From positions 62,001 through 126,000 of the forward strand of contig JBLWGC010000216.1 in NCBI GenBank assembly GCA_048772705.1: a DNA stretch of 64,000 bases, read 5' to 3'. The notes beneath the pieces are model-generated. The model ran no database searches. It had not been told where the DNA came from and saw only the letters and a list, made by a program, of their open reading frames with translations. Made by a program: the position numbers and the translations under genes. Every line of letters begins with the position of its first letter. The stretch's first letter is position 1. This DNA comes from Leidyana gryllorum EB-2025a. Its lineage: Eukaryota; Apicomplexa. Below, piece by piece: positions 53,993-64,000 of this stretch.

Positions 53993-54514
53993 ATGTGCCT
54001 GACGGTCATGTTCCGAGTATCGAGGCGAATCTATGAGGTCGAAATGCATACAAACATGAAACCATATCTTCTTTTCCTCGTAAGTTGGTTGTCCAGGAGG
54101 TCAGCTGCAATACCACGGTCCATTCCCTTATCCGAATTACGTGTCCTTTCTCGTGGTGGGTGCGCTTTTAGTCGTCGATCGTCCATTGACTAACCTTTGT
54201 TGCTGTTGTATGTAGAGGCTGCGCAAGCCATATTACCCGATTACGTTTGGTCTCGCTTTCATCCCTCATTGGGTACCCCATTGCGTGAGTGACACACGTT
54301 TGATTTCTGCTTCTGGGGTATATGTTTAAGATGTGTAGTATACTGCTCATTTCCCCTCATTTGTACCCTGGTGGGGCCTGAATTACGCTTTGACACGCGG
54401 CAGTGTCATAGACGAGCTCGTAAACGTTGGTCGGTCATCTCAGATTACGCACATAATTTGACCCGGCTTTGCTACGGCGAGCAAGATTTTCAGTCTTTTG
54501 CCGTGTCGTGGTGA
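53993..54514 (+). CDS. Unknown small protein, splice structure uncertain
   Basis: Coding-like blocks are MFRVSRRIYE (from the ATG at 53993), LQYHGPFPYPNYVSFLVE (from about 54105), AAQAILPDYVWSRFHPSLG (after an acceptor near 54216, following a 60-nt intron from about 54156) and a last exon starting near 54340 with a stop at 54512-54514. The first junction is unclear: GTAAGT at 54080 would make only a 25-nt intron, while GTCGAA near 54038 would make one of about 67 nt. No family recognised. The gene begins 12 nt after the phosphatase stop. Confidence 0.4.
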
Positions 54515-54548
54515 CTTATCAATCACCATTGCACACCACACCACCTTC

Positions 54549-54944
54549 ATGCCCTTCTTCAAGATCTGGATTTTCTGGCTGACGCATTTTGCCTGCCTTG
54601 CAACTAGCCAAGTAGCACAACTGACAGCGGCGATCACTTCCTCGGCGAGATTGGGTACTTCAACAGACGGATTTTACACTCTTGCAATGGACGTGATGAG
54701 CTCTGTTGAAGCCGATCTGCACCAGCGCATCTTGACGGGTCCCATGTTCCTGCAGTGCCTATCACCATTTGTGTGTGACTTGATAGGCGGGTGGCCGGAC
54801 GTACGGAATCCTTTGGATCGATGTAAAACTCTATCGTTGGTGGAACAAGTGATGCCTGGATCAGCCAAAAAAGCAAGAGTCAAACGACAGGAGGCTATGC
54901 AAGAGATCCAAACAGCTTGCGCGGATAACGTTTTACTTGGGTGA
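54549..54944 (+). CDS. Small secreted protein, unknown
   Basis: A 131-aa single exon starting MPFFKIWIFWLTHFACLATS, which reads as a signal peptide. The mature part is helical, with three Cys (FLQCLSPFVC region, later DRCKTL) and a basic segment (KKARVKRQEAM). No domain recognised. An upstream in-frame ATG at 54498 would hide the signal peptide and is not preferred. Confidence 0.5.
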   Translation: MPFFKIWIFWLTHFACLATSQVAQLTAAITSSARLGTSTDGFYTLAMDVMSSVEADLHQRILTGPMFLQCLSPFVCDLIGGWPDVRNPLDRCKTLSLVEQVMPGSAKKARVKRQEAMQEIQTACADNVLLG

Positions 54945-55408
54945 CCAGCCGAGTAGAGCCGAAACGTCAGCAAGACTGGACTTACTGAAGCGACTTTTAT
55001 GGTTCTCTTCCACGCCTCTCTCTCTCTTTCACACTCACTCTCTCTCTGTGTGTATAACTCTCTCTCACTCACTCTCTCTATCTTCGCGCTTTGATCGATT
55101 CTATATCCACTGAGACCGATGAAATGTGATGATTTAAGCAGCCGTTGGATGTCGTTGTTCGTTCGTTCTTTCCACTCCAAGAAGACAAGGAAGAAGATTA
55201 TGATATGAGGGCTGCTGCTGCTGCTGATTTGGAGAGATCCTTCCTGCTCCTCACGCAGTCTACTCTCGCACACTCTCGCTCGTTGGTCCGTTTTCTGGCG
55301 TTGATATACCAATGATTCGCTCACCGACTTACACAAAGTGGCTAACTGGCTGAGAAAGTGATTGCTGGGAGAGTTGAAATTTGTTGTTCAACTCATCTCT
55401 CGTCACTA
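54945..55408. other. Spacer between convergent genes, CT-rich
   Basis: About 460 bp without a convincing gene. It contains CT/CTCT and CACT tracts near 55015-55085 and CTG-rich sequence near 55208-55230. It carries the 3' flanks of the secreted-protein gene and the propeller-like gene. Confidence 0.6.
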
Positions 55409-58400
55409 TTATCTGTCCTCGAGCACCATGCTACCTTTGACTTCATCTTCCTCCCAGAAGTGGTGCAATGGTCCTTCGAGGAGTCCGAGCGGTGTTGCTG
55501 TTGAGGCGGCACTGTGTTGTGCCCATTGGATTTCTCCGTTAGCTGAAACTATAAAGGAGCCATAGTGATGCTGAGCAGCACCAAAGAAGATCATCTTGGT
55601 GATGGGGGTGTAAGACACCGCTCCCCCTTCCAGAACGTGCAGAGTGTCTGATCGATGTTTAACACCATATCGCATTTCTTCGAGACCCGCTGTCTCTTTA
55701 TTGTACCTAAAGTGACTGAGGATCAGTTCACCACCCAATCCACTGCATAGGAACTCTGCGCTCGAATATTGGGCGACGCTCTGCTGTTGTCAGTCTCACT
55801 TACCCAACCGACTTGAGAGCACCAAAGGTCCGCACGTCAGAGCAGGAGTGTGTATACCTTTCAGAGGGAAACTCGCCCCTAGACGAATGACCTTGAGATT
55901 GACAAAATGAGTATGCGTTTTCATCGGTGCTACACGGAACCTGAGCGTAATATATTGAAAGTATAGAAGATACGTAACCAACTGGACACTTACATGCTGA
56001 ATTCCAGACCCTCCATGGTGGCAATCACAAAGTAATTACGCACCGTCTTGACATCGCAAATGTATCCCCGAGCTTCAAAGAAGGACCCTCCACTAATCGT
56101 CACTCGATTCGCGCTGTCAATGTTCGCCTCTTGAACGTACAGACGACTCCCTCCAGAAAAGTGAATGAACGTTCGCCCACTCACATCCACTTGACCCGCC
56201 ACGGGTACCGGAATAAACCGGCCAATGTTCGAAGTCGCTCCATGGATTGTCGTCGCCGCAAAACTTCCCAATGTCAATTGATTCTCCGGACAGTCGAGCT
56301 GACGGACCAATAACCGCCCACGCGGCAAATTCAACTGATACTGACACATTGAAGTCCCAATACACAATATTGGAGACGCTGCAATCGGGAGATCATAACA
56401 TAAATCAATCAATCAATCAATCAATCAATCGCCTTACAATCCATAGTGAAAGTCGCCACATCCAGCGGTATCTCGCCTGGCACCGCTGGTATCACTACGC
56501 ACCGATTATGTTGCGGACTACATATCATTATGCTCCAGTGCCACTCTGACCCTTGGAGGGTACCACCGCCATCGGCCGTCCACTTCTCTCTATTTCCTCT
56601 AGTCAAGTTGGTCAACTCGGCCGACCTCGAATCGGATTCAATCTCATCGGAATTGAGGTACTGATCCAACGCCTCCGATCTCGAAACGGGCTCCCGCACA
56701 ATACAACAAGTCCGAAGACCCTCAGCACTGGGAATCAAACAGCACCGCGTTGCTTCTCGAGACCCCATATCCTTCATCAACGTGCATTCCTCCATCAGAC
56801 AACCCTTTTTCACCCGATAACTCCCATTCGATAACGCTTGGGGAAACCGTGCCATACTCAAAGTACCTATGCTATTCGCCAATAGAAACATCAGATGATT
56901 CTCGCCATTCGTCTGAACAAAAGGAGTCACTGCTGTCAACTCGCCCCAATCAGAATGCATCTCAGCCTCCCATCCGTACAGGCCGCCCTGCTTCCGATTC
57001 TCGCACACCAACCAAGGCACACGCTTCGAACCCGGAGGCAACAGTAACCACGCGGGAACACCCAATGCTTCCTCAGACAACGCTTGGGCTCGAGGCCTCA
57101 ACATGACAGAACTCTGTCCAACCACTGTGGTTGGAGTGTATACTCTGCTCGATAGGCGACTCAGGTTCGGCATCCGGGGTCGCCCCCAAATCACCAAAGG
57201 CAACTCGTCCTTTACATACACAACCGCAATCAGATATTCTCCGGGCACCGACTTGATCCAAGTCACTCCCAAAATCTCAGGTACATTGGGTCCTGAAGTG
57301 GACGGGATACCACCACTGCTCCCACCTCTGTCACTCATCTCCGACGTCCGTCTGAGATCGTCCCGCAGCAAGGCTGGCGTGAACAAACCGCCTCGAACCA
57401 AATTGTTCATATCCTTCAAAGTGGTCGCATTGGTATTCAATATAGGCCAACAACGCAATAGCTTCAGATCATCTTCCATCCGATAGAGACACACGCACAA
57501 AGCTTTCTCCAACTCGGAATACTGAACTCCCGGTCGGACTTCACTCAATTGTCTCACAATTAGTATCTGACCGCACGGACTCAAACTTAAGGCTCTCCCA
57601 CGACACCCGGGCAGCTCAGTGAGTTTGGAATCCTGTAATCTCCAGATTCGGATCGATGAATCTTCATATCGGGCAGCCACTAACGATCCTTCCACATGGC
57701 CTTCCACAGCCAGCTGGAAGTTCCCCTCCTCGTCACACGATATATCTTCAACAACAATCTTTTCTGCGTCGTCAGAGCACAAAACTCTGATCTCGGTAGG
57801 AGTCATCTGAGTAATGAACGTCACTCCAGAAACGGCGTCCGTGACTTCTCCGACTTCGAGGGTATAATTGTCCGGATCGAATCCTGCAGGAAGTTCGGCT
57901 TCGCCGCCGAACCCGTCCACCGCTATGGAGATACCCATTGTGCGACCTATCGGCACCAATTCCATGGATTCACTCGAAACCACAGCCGTCCGCCGGCCTG
58001 GAAGCGGCCAGACAGAGGTGGTTTCAGGGAGCCGCAATGAAGCCAATATCTCCAGTTTCATCCTGAGATTACACCGGCTGAGCATCAAGTCTTTGCGACG
58101 GCTCTGCGGATCTGTTTCTTCGGTCAACATATAGATCGACTGCGATTCCACCGGATTCTCATAGGGGTCCGATATGCAGTCCCTTAGCGCACCTACAAAG
58201 ACAGTCTCTATTTGAGCCCGGCCGGCCACTTGGGGCTCAAACTTACATTGACGAGCAGTGAAACGATGGGATTTCTTCAATATGGGCAGAGTTATGACGC
58301 GTTTACCCTCCTGACGCGGTAGCTCCAATAAGAGGTGAGCGAAACTGCTCTTCTGGGACGACTCTTCCATACTGTCATCCTCCCCATTTTCATCCGCCAC

Positions 58401-60301
58401 CGTGACAGACTCTGCCTCTTCTTTCTCCTGTTGAGACTCGAATCCGCAGTTCACAGTGCTGGCGAGATCGTCCACAATGCTTGGATCCACATAACAGTCT
58501 CCAATTCGTATGCCAAGTCCTGTGACGTCGTTGAGTGTGACTTCCAAATTGTCGCTGCCCACAACCCTTAGAATTCGATCCGTCCGTTGCTTGTCAAATA
58601 TGAGAAGCAACGGGTGGCCACTGTAGCCCTTCGCAGTCTCGGACGACAAGAGATACGTATGACTGGTGACATTGACGACCTCAGACCCACAGTATACGCT
58701 ATCTTCACAAGGATAGAAGCTGAAAGGTTGCAGATAATTACACTCTCCGCTATTAACTGCTCACCAATAAGGACGTCCCGTAATCTTTCCGGTCTTTGAA
58801 ACGCGATCTACGTCTTCTCCGCATATCAAGTCGCACATTGTTGTCCATTGAAAGTCGCTCAGCGTCGTCGCAGACACCCGACTCAGCACACCAAGCGTGG
58901 GGTCAAAGACTGTACAAGTTCGCCATACTCCCCGAGAGCTCAGTAAGAATATGCCACTACTACTGATGATCCACAAAGTGTCGTCTCCCTCTTTCCGGAA
59001 ACTCTGCTCCCCGCTTAGAGCACCAGGGGTCACAGAAGCCGCCGGCAGGGGATTCCGGAACAGAGTGTGGGCACTCCAAGGCAGATTCCCTGCCAACAAT
59101 TTCAGAATCATCACCAGCCCGTGGTCGCGGGGGCGCAGGGCGACGGAAGCCACCCAGGCTGTGTTCTGATGACCAGATGCATAGACTTGCTGCGTCAAGG
59201 TCATAAGTAGAAAGAAACAACGACAGTGTACCTACCGCGGAGCTCTGGAACAGCCCCTCCAATTGTATTTCCTCCACTCCTCGATCCGATATTCGCGGGG
59301 TTATCAACCAATCAGCCAGCCGGATGTCTGATCGGCGCTTGTATCGTTTGGTCTGAAACAAATCCAGCCCGGCTTTCCTGCTCGTCATGTCAATGACAAA
59401 AGCATCCAGCAGTCGAATATCAATTTCCGCTGCGCCCAGTTCCAAGGAACATCGCAGTCGTGCCACATCATGAGCTCCATGTGACAAACCGGCATCATCA
59501 TGTTCTTCAGCTTGACATTCACACGTCTTGACCAACTCCTCTATCTCCGCGTGATCTGACATATTGCTACTCCCATCACTCAGTGTACTGTGATCCTCAA
59601 AATCATTCTCCAAGCCCATGTCATCACCCGGCAGCTGGGTCACAGTGGCAGATGCTGACCCCGTGTCACCCATTAGACTATCCACAAACGATATTGAGAC
59701 ATTAGCATGGTGATCAGGAGGCTTGTCCCCCAGCATCAGCTGCCATTCAACCCATACAAACAGGGATGGCAGAACCTCAGCGAAAAGCAGTACTCGGGAG
59801 TCCTCAACATTCAGACAATACAACGGGTTTCGCTTAAGTGGCCACGTCGATGCGTTAGGTCCGATGCATGGCGAAAACCCGCTTGTGTCCAAATATGCAT
59901 CTCGAACCCTTTGATCCGATAGCAGAGACATGCGAGCCAGCACCGAAGGCGTCAAAGTGTCGCTGTGCCACACATAGTGAATAAGCTACAAGGTTCAGTA
60001 TAGGCAGAGCACATCAAAACCTTACCACCAGCTCTCGAGTCAATACAATCAGACCATCATGTGTCACCGTGCGAGGCCACGCACCAGCGGCTACTGGGTT
60101 CCGCCATACGGCAGCGGCAATTATATCCCAGCGTGCACCCTTGATTGAGCCATTGTGTGATACGAAACGCCAGCAGTCCCTGTTTACACGCAGTTCATAA
60201 ACGATAGAGTCCTCCACCGAAACTTGGAAGTCTTTGATGCTCAGCAGCTCGCTCTGACAACTATCAGCCTCCCTAAACTGCTGGATACTGACGGCTTGCA
60301 T
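55409..60301 (-). CDS. Large beta-propeller-like protein, unidentified
   Basis: Seven exons (60301-60026, 59985-59236, 59189-58765, 58662-56438, 56378-55994, 55940-55804, 55755-55409) give 1,514 aa. The sequence is dominated by repeating beta-strand blocks, such as GLIVLTRELV, DTLWIISSSGIFLLSSRGVW, ARYEDSSIRIWRLQDSKL and ALSLSPCGQILIVRQL, which suggest one or more seven-bladed propellers, plus acidic disordered insertions. The size and makeup are in the range of the CPSF160/DDB1/SF3B3 group or large propeller nucleoporins, but no diagnostic motif was found. The start lies 43 nt from the divergent mu-adaptin-like gene. No signal peptide or membrane helix is seen. Confidence 0.65.
56403..56430. 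repeat. (AATC)n tetranucleotide repeat in an intron
   Basis: Six or so AATC units lie in the intron 56379-56437 of the propeller-like gene, close to the donor side on the minus strand. Confidence 0.9.
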
Positions 60302-60344
60302 CCCGCCACCACACCTTTATTTTTCCACACATGTTTGTCACCCG

Positions 60345-61808
60345 ATGAAGCTGGAGGGCATTCAAGTTCAAGATGTGCAAACGGCGAGGATCTTGTATCA
60401 GAAACGATTCCCCCTATGGACAAATAGTTCTTCGGACTGGATAACTAGCAAAGACCGGTCGAAACATGATTGTGTCAAATTGATGGGGCCCTCAACACAG
60501 GCAGCTGAGGTTCAACAGATAGCGCAGGATTTTTCTGACACAGCTGCAAGTCTGGGAGTGAACAACGCGGTTGGAGCTGCACTTCTGGTAGAAACTGCCC
60601 TCGGACCAGATGGCTCCCCCAGCCTATCCTTCCCTGATTTCGTACACACCCTCTTCCCGTCCGAATTTGGATGCAAGGAATCACTTTTAGACAAAATGAA
60701 GGAGACCATCATGGCAGATAGTGTGTCAAAAAGCAAGGACAAGCCTCGTCTGGGACGCGGCTCAGGGGTCGGTCTAGGAGGAGGAGGTCTACTGGACTCG
60801 GGGTCCAATATATGGTGGCGACGCAGCGGTTGTCAGTACCCACAGGTAGATCCGATCATGTTACTTACGTGAACAGTTCAGCCAGAACCAATTGCTCATT
60901 GACGTGGAAGAAACTCTGAAATGCACATTGAGCGACGACGAGGTGATATGCTCTGTCCTGGATGGGCGACTGTTGGTACAAGTAGGTAGTGAGGCCATTC
61001 GACTACGTGTATTTCCCTACTCAGGCCTCCCTAACCGGGCTGCCGGATGTACAGGTCATCATGGAAGGCAGGAATATGATGGAAGACATTACTTTACACC
61101 CTTGCGTTCTCGCCAAACAACGCAATGACAGCCTGGCCTTCGATGGCTCGATCGCGAAGTCAGATTCCCCGAAGGCATGTGAAACAAGCCTCGACATGAG
61201 CTTCGTTCCACCTGACCATCCATTCACCTGTTTGCGATACCTCACCCCCCCAGGCGTCTGGAGACCCCCAGTGTCTCTTAGAGGACGATGGCAATGGACA
61301 GAGCAGGGGGATTGCACCCTCACTCTGCAAATGTCGCGACCGGTGAGTAGTGAAACCTTCCATCGTCTGACACGATGTAGATGCATATCGGGTTCACCAA
61401 CAAACTTGGAACCGGGGAACCGTGGTTGCTCGATGATGTAACCATCATGCTACCGCTCAGCCCTCAGGTGATCGATGTTCGCTCGTCAGCAACAGTCGGA
61501 ACACCACTGTGGCGAACGGCGGCTCATGCCATAGAGTGGCAGATCGAAAGTCTCGATGCAACGAAGGCAAACGCCAAGCTTACTTTACACTTCTCCTCTG
61601 TCACCCGCCTACCTCTTTCTCACAGATACGAAGGTAGGCCGTCTTACTGGATATGCTCATTTGCCCCTCAGCCCGCATGACTTTCAGAGCTCGCCGGTGG
61701 TCCCTCAGCGGCGTGCGGCTGGCGATGGTAAACTGTAGCAAGATGGAAGGAATTTTCACGAAAGGCGGTCGTCATACGGTGCTTGGCGACATTCAATTTC
61801 TTCTATGA
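60345..61808 (+). CDS. Mu-adaptin-like (MHD domain) protein
   Basis: Five exons (60345-60845, 60877-60981, 61025-61342, 61381-61633, 61672-61808) give 437 aa, the normal length of a medium (mu) adaptin. The C-terminal MHD pattern is visible: GLPDVQVIMEGRNMMEDITL, HPCVLAKQRNDSLAF, DMSFVPPDHPFTCLRYLTP (the mu signature of SF.PPD), then GRWQWTEQGDCTLTLQM and a final short strand block ending GDIQFLL. The N-terminal part has SLSFPDFVHTLFPSEFG but no strong longin match. The family sorts cargo in clathrin or AP coats; which AP complex is not clear. Intron 1 is only 31 nt, among the shortest here, and should be checked. Confidence 0.72.
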
Positions 61809-61881
61809 TATTTCAAGCATTCTTTCTTGCCAGAACTTGTTGATATATAAAGCTTAAATCAAAAAATCATAGCTCAGTCGC

Positions 61882-62446
61882 TCAAACAGAGAAGTTGGGT
61901 ACATAGAATGTGTTGAAGTAGGTGAGGAAGGCTCTGCATCCGTCGAGTCTCAGTCCGTAGACCGAATTGAGTGTGCAAACCCGGTTGGCCATGGCGGCTT
62001 TAACAGCCAGGCCAACTTCAAGCATGGAAGCAGACAGGTCCTCCGAGCCAGCAATAAACTTACGGATCCAGCGATCAATGACAACCATCTAAAGAGAATT
62101 TCGACCCGCTTCATGACCGATTGCTCACCATTGCGTTAAAGTCTTCATTTCGTTGAGTGAGATTATTTGGATCTTCCTGGAACCGGCGCTGGATCTGGCG
62201 GTAAAGCGGTTCGATAGAAGCCAGTTCGCGCCACTTTTTGGACAACGTTTCCTGACACACAAAGGTCAGAGCAGGCTTGGGAAGGTATGACATGATGTCG
62301 TGTGTGAGGTCCAGATCGCGGTGCATGGCAGTCAAGATCCAGTTGGACAGATATTCTTGGGTCGTCAGGTGGCAGTCATTGGCTGCTACGGGGTTGAAAA
62401 GGGTGGCAAAAAGCCAGATTGCACAAGTTAGAAGTCCGCGGAACAT
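61882..62446 (-). CDS. Secreted protein, unknown
   Basis: Exons 62446-62129 and 62088-61882 give 174 aa. The start is a signal peptide (MFRGLLTCAIWLFATLFNPVAA). The mature part has Cys residues in HLTTQ-, FVCQETLSKKW- and RVCTLNSVYGLRLDGC-type contexts and is mostly helical. An earlier in-frame ATG at 62494 exists but would bury the signal. No family recognised. It lies 65 nt below the TRM112 stop on the same strand. Confidence 0.6.
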
Positions 62447-62511
62447 TGCACACACGTTCGCAGATCTGGTTACAAGGAGACGTGACGCAAGCACGAGTAG
62501 GATGTAGTATA

Positions 62512-62994
62512 TTACTGATCTTCGTTGTGAACCATGTTGGGGATACCATGCAAAATGGGATACTCATGATTACATTTAGGGCATTTCAATGACCCTTCCA
62601 GTATATGCAACTCAATCAACGCTTTGTGCACTGCTTTCAGAATAGTTTCGTCCTCCATGTCTTGATCGGTGAGGTCATTTGGGACAGCGAGTTCGAACTG
62701 CAGGGGATGGTTTAGTAGATTAGAAGCAGCGTTTTACCTTGGCGGCGGCTTGGACGAAGGCTTCCCATTCCAATCTCTCTCTGATATGTTTCAAGAAATT
62801 TGGTTTGAGCTCTGCTTCGATCATGTCATGCGATTTAAGGTCTGTGCCTTCGAGCTGGGCCAGCTCCTCAGGAGTGGCCAACTTAATATCCAGAGGGAAT
62901 CCGCCACATCCCTTCTTATTGCTGGAGTTGGGTAACATTAATATCTCATTGACGATCCCTACCACTGCATCACATTGTGGGTTATGAGTCGCAT
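62512..62994 (-). CDS. TRMT112: TRM112 methyltransferase activator
   Basis: Exons 62994-62963, 62921-62738 and 62697-62512 give 133 aa. The ends are diagnostic: MRLITHNVMQC at the start, GGFPLDIKLAT, PNFLKHIRERLEWEAFVQAA, then LHILEGSLKCPKCNHEYPIL and HGIPNMVHNEDQ. TRM112 is a small zinc-binding partner that stabilises several methyltransferases acting on tRNA, rRNA and the release factor eRF1. The KCPKC pair is visible; the first Cys pair of the yeast protein is replaced by residues near CNKKGC. The start lies 10 nt below the stop of the RNase III gene. Confidence 0.95.
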
Positions 62995-63004
62995 GGCTGA
63001 AATT

Positions 63005-64000
63005 TCAGAATTTTGGACTGTCTAAAGTTAATCCGTCAGTGGCAGAGAGTTTGGCTCCTTCCAAAGCTTCTTCCAGGAGGCGTTTGCGTTCCACGGCCAG
63101 AGCATCTTGAACAAAAGCACTGTCTTCCATAACTGTTTTGACTGCGTCTTGGACAACCAGGAAGTCGCCCTTGATGACTTCCCAGACAGCCTGCATCATT
63201 GAATGTGTTGTGAAAGATTTGGACTGAGTGCTTACTCTAAGATCGAAGCCATATTCAAAGAGTGTGACGCCGACCATGGCTTCGTAGAAGTCTGCGATAC
63301 ATTTATATTTGTTGTAGGAGACCTTCGGGTCGACAAAGTCGGGGAACCCTTCTGTACCGCCAGTCAGCTGAGGCAGACGAGCGACTTCCTCGTCTTCGTC
63401 GTCGTAGGTGCCCATATCAGGCTGCTTGATTCCCCACTTCTCCTCCTGCTCATCAATGATCTCTTGTTTACAGCGATCGAAATCCTCGGCGGGTGGAACG
63501 TGAGTGAGTCTCAGTTGTAACTGATCGAGATCCAGCCACCGTTTATCTCTGGGACCGCCCTCGTAGAACATGAGGGCACTCGCTTTGATTCTGCTTCTGT
63601 CTTTACGGTTGCCGAGCAGCTTGCGAAGCATTACACGAGTCAGATACCGATTTGACTGTAAAATGCCCCTCACAACGGACAGATGTCCCTCACGGGCGTC
63701 CGGGAAGCTCTTGTTGAGCCACTCGGTCATCAGCAAGGCGAGTGCCGCATCTCCGAGATACTCTAAGCGTTGGTAGTCTCCCCAGGGCAGCTCGTCAAAG
63801 TATTTCCGAGCGCTCGGCTCGACGCGAGCTTCGGACAGCAGGCTGTAAACATCATCCCTCACTGACGTTTTCCCCGCGATCGGCGCAAACCAGGCCCTCA
63901 ACACCTTCGCGTTTGACTCGCGTGGCGCTTGATGAGTGCTGAGTAGGTAGTGGTCTAACCTCCATTTCAAAGAGCGATCAAAGTCATATCCCATCACAGG
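63005..64000 (-). CDS. RNase III domain protein (partial, 5' end outside)
   Basis: Two exons are inside the window: 64000-63236 (open to the edge) and 63190-63005, joined by a 45-nt intron. The RNase III signature reads YQRLEYLGDAALALLMTEWL, and the second acidic motif reads KCIADFYEAMVGVTLFEYGF, so both catalytic Glu/Asp pairs are kept. Between them is an acidic insertion (TYDDEDEEVARL). No dsRNA-binding domain is visible in the C-terminal part shown, and the rest lies outside. It could be the C-terminal half of a Dicer-like enzyme or a stand-alone nuclease. Confidence 0.82.
   Translation of the reverse strand, partial: PVMGYDFDRSLKWRLDHYLLSTHQAPRESNAKVLRAWFAPIAGKTSVRDDVYSLLSEARVEPSARKYFDELPWGDYQRLEYLGDAALALLMTEWLNKSFPDAREGHLSVVRGILQSNRYLTRVMLRKLLGNRKDRSRIKASALMFYEGGPRDKRWLDLDQLQLRLTHVPPAEDFDRCKQEIIDEQEEKWGIKQPDMGTYDDEDEEVARLPQLTGGTEGFPDFVDPKVSYNKYKCIADFYEAMVGVTLFEYGFDLRVSTQSKSFTTHSMMQAVWEVIKGDFLVVQDAVKTVMEDSAFVQDALAVERKRLLEEALEGAKLSATDGLTLDSPKF

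Noticed and set aside
1-64000. tRNA, rRNA, CRISPR arrays, transposons or LTRs
   Set aside because: Looked for cloverleaf-like segments, long direct or inverted repeats and transposase or reverse-transcriptase motifs by eye; none was convincing.

Overview
The window is a compact, intron-rich nuclear segment of a microbial eukaryote. Nearly every gene is cut by short canonical GT-AG introns, mostly 36-60 nt, and reading across them restores complete conserved proteins in the standard genetic code. About 45 protein genes fill 64 kb on both strands. Spacers are tens of bases long, many genes run head-to-tail, and some ends touch or overlap. No tRNA, rRNA, CRISPR array, transposon or prokaryote-style operon was seen. 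The gene style recalls a small-genome protist such as a Perkinsus-like alveolate, but no single marker proves the lineage.

Layout. 1-7909 (+): end of an unknown gene, RBM42, an unknown beta-rich protein, a Cys-type glutathione peroxidase and the spliceosomal helicase Aquarius. 7830-18221 (-): a tandem array of five SLC35F6-like drug/metabolite transporters with shared intron positions, interrupted by one or two small plus-strand ORFs. 18249-21427 (+): an FHA-like protein, an acidic Ala/Glu/Lys-rich protein, a multi-pass membrane protein and an L1-domain protein. 21418-22803 (-): a four-TM protein and a possible Nup35. 22876-24077 (+): AMPK beta. 24084-26252 (-): a single-RRM protein and CWC25. 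26342-27621 (+): a secreted acidic protein. 27622-29898 (-): NUDT21/CFIm25, a DUF3228 protein and CIA2. 29932-31419 (+): GET3. 31431-33503 (-): an F-box-like protein. 33567-42708 (+): a NYN-domain protein, a giant Lys/Ala-repeat protein, a secreted vWA-like mucin-tailed protein and a helical-repeat protein with Vps18-like zinc motifs. After a 1-kb gene-poor gap come AdoMet decarboxylase (43737, +), a poly-Pro single-TM protein (-), an F-box/propeller protein (+) and a Gln-rich protein (-). 50335-54944 (+) holds four genes, including a predicted CBM48-PP2C fusion. 55409-60301 (-) is a 1,514-aa propeller-like protein; 60345-61808 (+) is a mu-adaptin-like protein; 61882-64000 (-) holds a secreted protein, TRM112 and an RNase III that runs off the window.

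Themes. RNA processing is well represented: RBM42, Aquarius, CWC25, NUDT21, an RRM protein, an L1 protein, TRM112 and RNase III. Two proteins carry an alpha-glucan-binding CBM48 domain (AMPK beta and the phosphatase fusion), which hints at a starch- or glycogen-like reserve under phospho-control. The transporter array and the CBM48-PP2C fusion are the two most distinctive items.

All exon structures were inferred by eye from splice motifs, reading frame and family similarity. Exon lengths were checked to keep the frame. No alignment, search or transcript data were available.
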